A stretch of 64,000 nucleotides of DNA from Adiantum capillus-veneris (Eukaryota; Streptophyta; Polypodiopsida; Polypodiales; Pteridaceae): contig CM043968.1 in the NCBI GenBank assembly GCA_014529385.2, positions 127,927,018 through 127,991,017 of the forward strand, written 5' to 3'. This document shows, one piece after another, positions 24,000 through 33,546 of the stretch. Both the position numbers and the translations under genes were made by a program. The notes beneath the pieces were generated by a model, which saw only the letters and a list, made by a program, of their open reading frames with translations, made no database searches and was not told the DNA's origin. The first letter of the stretch is position 1, and each line of letters starts with the position of its first letter.

Positions 24000-24848
24000 C
24001 GCATCTTCTTTTTGCCCTTATCACCAAAATTTCCGGACGAATTGCTGCCAGCAGAAGCATTAGGAACATAATTTTTGCCACTCACAGCAGAACCATAAGA
24101 AGTGGCTGCATTGTTGTTACCACCCTTTCTTTGAGAAGCAATAAAATCCTGTTCAATTGCACGCTGCCTAGTCCTGTTTTTTCTAGAAAGTGACGCTTGC
24201 AACAGCAATGTGCATAATGCATCAAACTTGAAAACTTCAGGATTTCCTTGGGTCATCAGTCTCCAAGTACTAGCAAAAGTCTAGTAGGAATCTGGTAAGG
24301 CATCAAGAAACAGTCTGCACAAGGGAACTATCTGAAATGACTTCACATGCAGAAATAAGCTGCTCATTGATATCCTTCACACTAGCAAGGAAAGTTGCCA
24401 TGTCATCTTCCTCATGCATAATCTTCGACTCCAGCTCTTTACGCAGCAAAGCAATTTTAGCCTCATTGCGGCTTGCATAAAGACCTGCGAGAATATCCTA
24501 AGCCTGTTTTGCAGATTTTGCTGAATGGATGTGAGGAACAATGGTGCACTTCATAGACAACGCAATCAATGCATGAGCTTGCGCATCCTTAACATCCCAA
24601 CGAGCTTGTTCTGCCGTAGGCAAAACAACTCTAACAGCTGCAATCCTTGCAGCAAGACCTGCAACATCCTCAACATCGCCTACATCCTCAGAACCAGGAC
24701 GTACATCAATGCCCTGCACAATGTTCCAGACACCCTTTGACACAAGAACATGTTGCATCATATAAGCCCACATAGGGTAGTTGTCCCCATCCAACCTGTC
24801 CTCAGCAGCAAACATCTTGAACACATCTGTGTTGTTGTTGTCAGCCAT
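23960..24848 (-). pseudogene. Copia gag
   Basis: The ATG at 24848 opens MADNNNTDVFKMFAAEDRLDG, and the copia gag start motif DNYPMWAYMM follows. A TAG interrupts at about 24498-24500 (KQA stop DILAG, an expected Gln or similar). Coding continues in frame and then shifts. The C-terminal CHY-C-KANDHLIKSC knuckle is split by a frameshift near 23990. Gag would form the particle and bind RNA. Confidence 0.85.
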
Positions 24849-25196
24849 GGTAAATGTTGCACCCGATGTGAAAACTGCCCGAAAATAGGAGAAACGGAGC
24901 GGAAACAACCTTTGCTATATAGCACAAACCGTAGAAGACTATAAGGCACCTGTTATGCAGAAAACGGCACTGACAGAAATTCTACACAAAATGACGAAAT
25001 AGCCTGTGCAGTACTGCCTATTGTGGAAACGGAGGCCGAAATGAGCCCAAATCAAAATTTTGAGCAAACCGAACTCTACGAGCTTTCCCAAAATATTTGT
25101 CAACCTGTGAACGCTCGCCAAAGCTCATTGAAATCGGAGAAAGTGAGCAGGCGTGTACTGGAGCAGCTGGCAACTAAGCCCAGGAGGACGTGACCT

Positions 25197-25208
25197 GCTC
25201 TGATACCA
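25197..25208 (-). promoter_or_regulatory. Primer binding site, initiator-Met tRNA type
   Basis: The minus strand reads TGGTATCAGAGC three bases inside the 5' LTR, the standard plant copia primer site complementary to the 3' end of initiator Met-tRNA. Confidence 0.95.
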
Positions 25209-25210
25209 AT

Positions 25211-25437
25211 TGTTGGAATTAGGGTTGCAGAGAAACACACACAGCTTGAAGAAGACGAAGGAAGCTCAAGACACACAATAGAGAGTATGTTACTTAGTGT
25301 GCAATGGAAAGATAGATAGCCCTAGAGTGATGGGCGTATATACAATGCACGGGGGAAAAAACCTCCTAAAGAGGGAAAAAATGCCCCGGCGGTCCTAGTG
25401 TGTTCACACACATCACTACCACATGTATATGGTAACA
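25211..25437 (-). repeat. Copia 5' LTR
   Basis: 227 bp with TG...CA ends (TGTTGGAATT...GGTAACA on the plus strand). Confidence 0.95.
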
Positions 25438-27286
25438 TTATGAATCTTCGTAGCAACACTCGTGCGAGTCCTTTGTGTTGCAAATCTAATAGCTTTACAG
25501 GCACTGATTCCTTGGCATTATCATTGATTTGAAATAAATATTGACGCACAAAGTGGCTTGGACATGGTTTCCTGCACTCCTTAAGGCTGAGAGGTTTGCC
25601 TTGCAACCCGGGCTCATTCTCTTTGATCCGTGCAATAGCTTTGAGATCTTTCTCCTGACCATAACGCTCTCTCTCCTCTTTGTAGATGGCATGTGCTTCA
25701 ACGTGGTTAAGTTCTTCTTCCATATATGTCAATCAAGTGAACATGTCATCATGAGAAAGATTTGTCATAAAGTTAACATGTTATCACTTTCAAATCTTCA
25801 AAGAAATAGACAAGATATTTTAATCTTGCAGCAATAAAGAAATATAATATTTATCACCATGTTGTTAAAAAGAGACAAGATAATTTAATCATTTATATAA
25901 TATAGAAGCACAACTAAAGAGGACCATAAACAATTCGTCGCTTCAATCATCACTTGGTCGTAGACCAGAAATCGTTACAGTGTCATAGCCCACTCTATGG
26001 ACACCATTTAGACACAGGGAAAGATCAAAAGCGTTAGGTCGAGCTAAGGGATTGTTTCGCTTGCCACTCTCAAGGTGGGTAAGTACATTGCCTTGAAATT
26101 CCCTTTTGTTTTGCTCTTGTGGTACTTCCATGCACTTTAAGAGCTGTTTACAAGTATGGCACATAGAGTAAATATCCATGGCTTTATTCCAAAAGGGGGG
26201 ATTAGTAGATATGCATTCTGGGGCAACCCATGGAAAATATTTCTCGCTCTGCTTTCTAGCTTCTATTTGCAAGTTGCGGAGAGGAGGAAAGCATGCCATT
26301 GTGGAGGTCTTTGTACATGACCCCCAATCCACAATGCCTGCATAGGCCCCCTTCTGTCCAATGAGAAGAGCGTTTATTATTTGCAAAATGTTATTTTGGA
26401 ACAACTTTAATGTTCCTTCTATGGTTACATAATCGCGAATGGCAGGTTGACTACCATCTGCAGTGCACTCTCTTATTTACAGCTCTACATGGCCGCCATT
26501 CCAAAAACATGAAATGAGCATTGGACGCTCTATATGGCAGACCATGGCAAGTGGATAAATGATGTCATGATGAGCGATGTCTAAAGCTGTGGCTTTGTCC
26601 TTGACCTGCTGATCCACTGTGGGTCCACGCAAGTGGACTTTGAAGATTTTCGTCGCATATATTGGCTCTTTAAATGCAGTGTGTGTGACACCTACACGTT
26701 TCACGTTTGCCCATCTCCCTTCTCCCAGCTACGGAGCCTGTATGTTGAAAACTGCAGTTTCTGGCAAAAGATATAACACGGGGGGGATCTGAGACTGATC
26801 GAGTGCGAGAGTGGCACTAGTAGGAGTTTCTACTCTAACCGTAGTCTCTAGCTCTGCAGTAGCATCAGAAGAGCTGACTTCCACTCTCGTGCGCTTTGCT
26901 GCTCTTTCCAGCTTTCCCTTGCTCTTGAACTCAATATACAATTGTTGCACAAGTTATATACGAGTCGCTACCCCTAGCAAAGTAATTATTTCATGATTTT
27001 TTAGATCCTAATAAATCTTCGCAATCTGTCCAATAGATTGCTTGACCATGTTCGATAATGAACCAGATGTCATTAAAGATATGTCAAATGCATTATGGGA
27101 TGTAAATGCGTGTTGAAGCTTCTCAAAGACAGACTTCGATAAAGCCTCTGTGAATTGGTAATACTGTTTCGAAACCGAGGGATTTAGGCAACAACGAAGC
27201 TCAAGCTCTGACATGCGATGAAAGTGACGTATTATCACTTCGAACACGAATTTTTGGTGATGCTTCGCCAACTTAATATCCGTCAT
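25438..27286 (-). pseudogene. Protein-kinase-like gene carried inside the hAT
   Basis: On the minus strand an N-terminal region (27286-26760) with two stops precedes a degenerate kinase fold. Its landmarks are glycine loop LGEGRWANVKRV (about 26720), beta-3 lysine YATKIFK (about 26645), HHDIIYPLAMV and SCFWNGGHVEL (about 26500), VDWGSC in the DFG position (about 26330), PWVAPEC in the APE position (about 26230), KAMDIYSM for subdomain IX (about 26180) and NPLARPNAF for subdomain XI (about 26030). No clear HRD loop is seen. A helical tail follows (25732-25440). The strand is opposite to the transposase. I infer capture of a host kinase, or a long-standing second hAT gene. Confidence 0.6.
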
Positions 27287-28816
27287 ATCTGCAAGATATA
27301 ATTTTATAACATAAGTGTTCTTAGAGAAGAAGAAAAACTATCAAATTTGTGTCATGTTTGTTAATCAAGATTTCATACATAAGTTGACTTAATTCATAGC
27401 AAACGATGATACATTATGATTGCAATACATACATTGTACAATAGAATACACAAAGAGAGAAATGGAGAGAGGTGAAGAGGCCAGGAGTGTGAGGTACAGT
27501 CATCCCAAGAACTCGACCTAGTTATGTGTGCAACATAATACACGTAAACGATCGGAGCGTGAATGTAAACAACCCAGCTGGTGTGAGGTACACTCAACAC
27601 AAGTCCTAGACGTTGTTGTAATGTTGATTGATAGTTTAATCAATCTAGTTCGTGATGAAGTGTGTGGAACACACAACACAACCATCAACGAATAATTTAA
27701 AAATCTCGGATTGTGGTCAAACATTGTACATATTTACATCCAAGACAACACCAATTCATCGGCTGATAAGTGGAGTATCTACGGATCAGAAAATATAAGG
27801 CATGTCATGCTAAGATGAAGAGGACATAGGTATGCATCTCCGCACTCTTAGGTAGACAAACGTATCCCTCATATTTCTACGTAGTAAGAACGATGATGTA
27901 ACTTAATCCAATCCCTGATGAAGTGTGTGAACTCACAACACAAACATCAGCGGGACAACTTAACAATCTCATATGCAGACCAAATACCGTATGTATTTAC
28001 ATCCAAGACAACACCAAGTCATCTAGTGATGAACAATGGCGTGTCTTTGGAGTTCGAAATATAAGAGTAACCAGTGCATCACACAAAGATAAACTATGCA
28101 TCTCTCCACTCTCTGTTTGACGAATAGAAACTCTAGTGTGTACGTGAAACAAACGCTAATTTGAGCTGACCTAAAATTGAGCAACCTATAGGCCACTCTG
28201 GAGTGAGAGGTGTAGCATCATGCCTATTGCACACCACGAGTCGACCACTAAATCCTAAACTCAGCCCTGTGGTGAGAGATAGACAACTGCACCACACAAA
28301 TGAGAATCTAAGTCTGTCCTAAAACCCTTCTCTGCAGTGAGCCAAGTGGCTACACAGCACAAGAAAAGTGACTAATCTCTACACACTTCTGGAGTGAGCC
28401 GGACGGCTACACACCACGAAGTGGCCTATAACATGCAAGCCAACTCTGTGGTGAGAGTAAAACAACTGCACCACACGAGTCTGGCACAACACACAAAAAC
28501 AAGTTAGAAAAGAGTAATACGAGTTGAAAATTTTACCTCAAACTCTGGTTGTCCCTAAATCCTCCTCAAACTCTGGCAATCTCAAGCTCTGTCTGTCTCA
28601 ACAATCTCCTGAAGCTCTACAACTGCTTTCGATCAAAACCCGCGACGATTTCTTATATAAGATATTTTTCGATCGAAAGCTTTTTTGATTGAAAAAAAAG
28701 TCTCTTTCGATCGGAAAAAAATAAAACGGCAATATGATGATTATATGGGATTTTGGCGTGTAATAGCATTTTATACGTATAATTATTTCGATACGAGCGT
28801 ATAAATGCAACGCAGC
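27287..28816. other. hAT right arm with repeats
   Basis: No coding sequence is convincing. Two diverged direct copies of about 215 bases occur with a 263-base offset; TATTTACATCCAAGACAACA starts at 27731 and 27994. From 28190 to 28490 the motifs CTCTGGAGTGAG, GTGGTGAGAG and AACTGCACCACAC recur, inverted relative to the left arm. TTTCGATCGAAAG-type motifs recur near the end (28660-28710), as on the left. Confidence 0.6.
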
Positions 28817-28824
28817 TGAAGCTC

Positions 28825-28950
28825 CTCTCCAGTGGTTTTAATATCGAGTAGACCAATGACATCCATCGGGTAGTTCAAAACACATTTTTTGATTTTTTGA
28901 GCTTTGTGGGGGTCTGAGATCTCCTTGACATCCCACGATAGGAGCTTCAT
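28825..28950 (-). pseudogene. LINE ORF2 start, severed from the rest by the hAT
   Basis: The ATG at 28950-28948 opens MKLLSWDVKEISDPHKAQKI, the classic apurinic-endonuclease N-terminus (SWNVRGLGDPHKR). The reading continues to DVIGLLDIKT before meeting the hAT target site. Joining to 17390 with a single duplication copy keeps one open frame across the junction. The start codon overlaps the ORF1 stop as ATGA. Confidence 0.8.
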
Positions 28951-30379
28951 TTATTAACCCTCCTATCTCTCCTGTTCTTGTTTTGACCTCCCTTAGGGGA
29001 GCTTTGAGATACCGAGTTATGGGTCCTCTTGTTGTCCCTATGGCAGTCCATAGGAGTAGGCCCTATTTCCTTCACAAAGGGGTCTGGGGTCACATTTTCC
29101 TTGTTGCTTTCTTCATCTTTATCGGATTTTTTTAGATCCAATGTCATCTCATAGTCAGCTTCCTTGACTTTCCTCTCCAGCCTCGCTGCAGGGTCCTCCT
29201 CATCGTCTAAGTCAGGGCAAGTAGAATCGGCCACTTCTAGGTCCTCCCATTCAGGCGGGGTAGCTAGGAGGGCAAACCTGTTCATTTGTTTCCCCTTAAG
29301 TTTGGAATCATTGCTCTTCTCCTCTTTCCCTCTGTTTGTCTGCGTAGTGGGGGGTGGGCCTAGTCTTACGGTTGACGTTAGTTTCTGCGTTAGTCACTTC
29401 TCTAAGTTTACTGGCGGGAATCTTCTCAGGTTTAGGGTTTTTCACCGGGCAGTCTTTGACAAAATGTCCCTTTGCCCCACAGTGGAAGCACGCATTAGGC
29501 AAGTATTTGTAGGCCAGGGATTGGGAGAATGACTCGCCATAGTCTAAGACAATAATGATCTCAGAAGACAAGTCTGTGGTGATATCCATTTCAATGAGAG
29601 CTTGAGGATGCCAAAAGGGGATACATAATCCCCTCTTGCTCTTCCTCTTAGCACTCTAGCTAACTGGGCACCAATGGGTCTCAGGTGATTATGAAAATGC
29701 AAGGGGAGATCGAGAACTCAACCCACACACAGAAATGAGTCATAGGTCTCTCTCTCTCAGGATTATACTCCTTATTCCATTTAAACAAGCAAAGGGGAGA
29801 TGACCTAATTAGCCACTGACCAGTACTCATAACTTTAAAAGCCATTTCAGCAGATTTAAACACAAACACATACTGATTTTTAGGCAGTGCTTATAATGTT
29901 TCAACCTCTGCACCTATGGTGCCCCATTGATTTTTAATGCATCCTTTAAGCACATCTTCTGGTAGCCTAGGGTCTTGTTGTGCTTTCCAGATCTGAGCAG
30001 CAGGCAGAATGACACTGGGCTTATCACTTTCAGCTTGTCTTCCACCTGTCTCACTAGGGATTCTGCCTTGCTCTTTGTGGGGACCCTCGGGGGCAGGATC
30101 TGCTCCTCTGTGTGGATGTCCTTCAGTAGGCCAAGGCTGAGGTCCTTCAGCAGCCCACGAATAATGATTTTGCATTGTCTTGGGCAGGGACATCCAGCCG
30201 ATCAGCCCATGCCTAAGCGTTTTCGATTCCTCGAGCTGCCTGATGACCTCACTGGAGAGCGTATCCTGTGTAGATTTGAGAAAAACTTCAATAGGGCTCA
30301 GTGTCTGTCTTCCCTCGACAGCTTGGGCGAATGACGTCTGGCTTGCGTAAACGTGTGGTTGTTCGAAGAAGACTGCCAT
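28947..30379 (-). pseudogene. LINE ORF1 with DUF4283-like region and CCHC knuckle
   Basis: An N-terminal part (30379-29891) starts MAVFFEQPHVYASQTSFAQA and ends at a stop. The same frame continues 29869-29681 with FKVMSTGQWLIRSSPLCLFKW, a DUF4283 signature. After a frameshift 29589-29308 carries the knuckle CFHCGAKGHFVKDC. The last segment, 29285-28947, is acidic then basic and ends with a TGA that overlaps the ORF2 ATG. This is the RNA-binding ORF1p of plant L1 elements. A G13/T12 homopolymer (30409-30434) sits in its presumed 5' UTR. Confidence 0.85.
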
Positions 30380-30540
30380 GGCTACGAGGCTTTTTTAATA
30401 CCTTGCGCTTATTTTTTTTTTTGGGGGGGGGGGGGGATGTCCTGTGCGGACATTGCGCCCAAAGGCGGAGAGGGGGAGTAACTTCACTCAGGGCGAAGTG
30501 AAAACAAAAACGACAGCGAGATTTGCCCCAACCAAGGCAG
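30380..30540 (-). other. LINE 5' region with homopolymer runs
   Basis: It contains a T-run followed by 13 G (30409-30434). It probably holds the LINE 5' UTR. The gag-protease LTR element begins exactly at its right edge. Confidence 0.5.
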
Positions 30541-31494
30541 TGTTGGACGGGGGAGACTCACACACCCATGAAGTGCATGCAAACACTACCTAGATCAACA
30601 TAATGTCAATCGAGGACATAGATGACACGATAGGCACACGGAGGAAATCTCTTAAGCTTGTCAGGCTGAGACCATCCTACACATACAACACTCAGGAAGG
30701 CCAACTAAACCACAATCAAGAACCTCACTGCTCTCAACTACACCACCTAGCCACATACACACATACAAAAGGTAACTCACCTAATCATGCCAGATTCGTA
30801 CGAAACTTAAGGAACACCATCCCCTCACTAGGATACACCTGTCCCTAAGCTTCTACACTCAAAACCCTCACTCTAAACCCGTCTACGGAAAACGCGTAGG
30901 ATGACAGAGCTGAATTCCGAAAGTGCCCGAAACTGAAATTTATGAGTACCTATGCGTATCTTATGTCGCCACGATTCTATAGACTACTAGCACGCAGAAA
31001 ACAAACATCGTTTGATACACTTACAGCCACAAATAGCTCGTAGATGCGTCGGCGTGTGCGCTTCGTCTCGCGTGGAATGCTTGGCATTGTTGCGGCTCTC
31101 CTCGAGCCTACCGCAATGGTGCAGTCGGATCTCCAATGTGTTGAGCGAGCCGGGCGTAGCGGGAGGATGAATCTCACACTCACTCTCTTTCTCTCTCACA
31201 CACAGTAGACGGCAGCGCTAAGTTTGATTATGATAAAAGTCTTCTTTACAAAATGACCTTGGTACCTTATATACTAAGGCTACCTTAGGTTTAACCAAAA
31301 ATGGGGTTGAAAGGGTCAAATGGCTTTGTATTTACAATCTGGAAGTGCCATTGCACCCCGGTTTCTGAAACTAGAATAACTACTCATTACAAATGACGTT
31401 TATAGCCATAATCCGCAGCATTTCATAACTTGCAAAAGATAAGACTTTGGTACGAAACTTGAGTTATGTTGTGTTGTTGACCCAGCGGTCAACA
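30541..31494 (-). repeat. 3' LTR of gag-protease element, 954 bp
   Basis: TGTTGGACGG...GGTCAACA on the plus strand. Near 30895 it contains the half palindrome CGCGTAGGATGA, a relative of the leader palindromes. Confidence 0.95.
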
Positions 31495-31506
31495 TTCCCC
31501 CCTTCC
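31495..31506 (-). promoter_or_regulatory. Polypurine tract of gag-protease element
   Basis: The minus strand reads GGAAGGGGGGAA directly before the 3' LTR start TGTTGACC. This sets the orientation as minus. Confidence 0.85.
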
Positions 31507-31554
31507 GCGTTCATGTCGTCCCCGACATGACCTGATTGTCGATGGCGATGTGGT

Positions 31555-31945
31555 TTTTGTTGTCGTTTTGTTGTTGGAAATAAAGTATAGACTATAGCCT
31601 TTGCAGTAGCTTGTCTTGTTCGTCCAATCCTAGTCTTCACATGATTCAGGAAAATCATAATTGATGACGAACTTTATGTCTTTCACATCCACGCTCCGAG
31701 CAGCAGCATCTGTTTGTGTCATTATAGGTCTACTGCCAGATCTAAATTCAAAAAGAACCCAATGTCGTTTAACCTGACTCTTATCATCATGGATAGATAA
31801 ATCTCCATCCATGATTTGCTCCAGCAAATCTGTGAATTCGGAGTATTTGTGATTCTCAGAAACAACTTCTACAATCTGTAGAATTTGTGATCCTCTGATT
31901 ACACTTATGTCTGCTCTTCTTCATTGGGGACTTCTTTGGTCCTGA
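31555..31945 (-). pseudogene. Captured DEAD-box RNA helicase fragment (RH20/RH30/DBP2 type)
   Basis: On the minus strand one frame reads [27 protein letters not shown], then [38 protein letters not shown] and [12 protein letters not shown]. After a small frameshift RIGRTRQATAKAIVYTLF follows. These are consecutive motifs of helicase domain 2 in the DBP2/p68 family (SIHGDKSQxERDWVL, PIMTATDVAARGLDVKDI, VINYDFP, HRIGRTxRA). About 25 residues between LLEQIMDG and LSIH, including motif IV, are missing. No intron remains. It lies in sense with the retroelement, between protease and 3' LTR. Confidence 0.85.
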
Positions 31946-33546
31946 GTTATTTTGTTGTTAGTGTTGTCTGCAGCTTTGTCATTGTAGGTCATTCTTCGAC
32001 TCGCCATTGAGGAGAATTATGCTATGATCTGAAATTGGTGCTCCAATTCATTTTTCAATTGATTTGAGTAGCATTTCCTTATTGTTGATGTAGAAGGAAT
32101 ATGTACAAGAGGATGGTGATAGGTGTCTTTAGATTAGGGTCTAAAACCTGGATGACCAAAGGGAAAAAACCCAGTGGGAAAAAAATGCCTTTGGTATACG
32201 CTCTTATTGGAGTTGAGCAGTTGAACGTGAAGTACATGTTCATGAAAGGTGTGTGCTTGGGTGAAACACAAAAAGAGTGCCTGATGCAAGTGCCAATTAT
32301 GGGACACTCTAAACACCATATTAGTGAATTTGGGAATTTCCCAATTCCCACATTCCAAATTAAGTTGAAGATTTGACCACATGGCCAAATCCTAGCCAAA
32401 GTTTTGAGATCATGGCTAGAAAGAGCTTTTCAAGTACTACCTTGGGAAGGAGTGGACCTTAACAAATAGTTTGAGATTTGTCCATATGGCCAAATCTTTA
32501 AGACATTGAGGATTCCCAAATCGGCTCTAAAGTCTCAAACTCTCTATTATGTTGTTTCTATATGCATATGAGAAATTTGTCAACAAAAGCATGCAATGTG
32601 AAAGAAGGAGATGATGGGTGTTTCGAGAAATAAATGTAGCACATGTGACATCAAAAGATGTCTCAATAGCTTCCACCTTTCCAAGAAGGGTTTTCGATGT
32701 AGAAGTTTCTCCACTCGTATCTCACTGTGCTCCGTACGTGAGTGTCTTTTGGACCTTCTCCTTCACTTCACCAGATTTAAGTAGTTAGACTTCGACTCTT
32801 TTGCTCAACTATACCAGCATGAGCGACACAACGTAAATATGCTCAACTCTTCCAGCTTGAGCAGTACCTAGAATAGCTAAGACGCTTAGACCACAGAGAA
32901 TATTACTTGAAGCTTTGGGACTAACACCTCACTCATTTTGTGGCGTAGCTACTCGACTCTGACTTGTATGACTTGTCGGTTGCATGTTGACACTGCTTTG
33001 TGACAAGTTCTTCGGCTGTTGTAGTGGCTGCTGAGACATACTTCGTGAAGTTTCATCGTTTCCCTGTACCTTCTTCTCTTTGTAGTGCTCAGGCCTCTCG
33101 TCAGTCTTTTCTTCATGTGGATTATGGATTTTTTTATTTTTTCTTAATAATAAACAAAGAAAATCTTTTAAAAAACTCAACAAAAGAAAAATCATTCAAA
33201 TAGAAATCTAAATGCTATGTACACTATACACATGTCCCTAGGGGCTCATATATGGATTTTGTCCCCACACTCCTCTGTAACACTACTATGAGGGCATATA
33301 CTCTAAATTTCGTCAAAAAATTATCACAATAAAACGCAAAAATTCAATGCATCTCACAAAACATTTCCCTCTAATAGTCATAATGTTAGGTCCGCATTCA
33401 GAATGCCTCCCCCCTTCCTATTTGGAGTCATCCTTTACGACAGGGTATCGCAAAGGGTATGTGTTGTGCTTGGGCAAAAAGTTGTGCCTATGCAGGCCTT
33501 GTAATGTAGCCCTATTATGCATACACACTCAATGCATGGAAAAGAT
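31946..33546. other. Internal region of gag-protease element without recognised gene
   Basis: It lies between the helicase fragment and the end of the protease ORF. A short minus-strand ORF (33195-32929) is Gln/Ser-rich with no motif. Other ORFs look random. Confidence 0.5.

Larger units (their letters stand above)
20299..25437 (-). mobile_element. Ty1/copia retrotransposon, young, minus strand
   Basis: Two 227-bp LTRs differ at 6 sites (2.6%). The flanks GTATG (20294-20298) and TTATG (25438-25442) are a target duplication with one mismatch. Order on the minus strand: 5' LTR, initiator-Met primer site, gag, protease, integrase, RT, RNase H, polypurine tract, 3' LTR. Gag has a stop, the zinc knuckle and RT regions have frameshifts, and integrase lacks its third acid, so it is not autonomous. 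It lies inside the hAT. Confidence 0.95.
17391..28816 (+). mobile_element. hAT DNA transposon with 8-bp target duplication, copia inside
   Basis: Identical TGAAGCTC octamers lie at 17383-17390 and 28817-28824, the target length used by hAT elements. The ends are imperfect inverted repeats: TAAGTTGCATTATACG on the left and, reverse-complemented, GCTGCGTTGCATTTATACG on the right. A hAT transposase relic (18230-19431, +) lies in the left half, a kinase-like pseudogene (minus) fills the right half, and both arms carry subterminal repeats. Removing the copia insertion (20299-25437) leaves about 6.3 kb. The element sits in the endonuclease domain of a LINE. Confidence 0.85.
13796..30379 (-). mobile_element. 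L1-type LINE, minus strand, interrupted by hAT
   Basis: ORF1 (30379-28947) and ORF2 (28950-28825, then 17390-13796) give the complete plant L1 order on the minus strand: DUF4283-like region, CCHC knuckle, endonuclease, reverse transcriptase, zf-RVT. The hAT at 17391-28816 and one copy of its target duplication split ORF2 inside the endonuclease domain. Without the insert the coding part is about 5.2 kb, so this copy is close to full length, but it has multiple stops and frameshifts. A poly-A tail and the LINE's own target duplication were not found. Confidence 0.85.

Noticed and set aside
32101-32376. Plus-strand ORF of 91 residues
   Set aside because: No motif, no same-strand partner, and an antisense ORF of similar length exists; likely chance.
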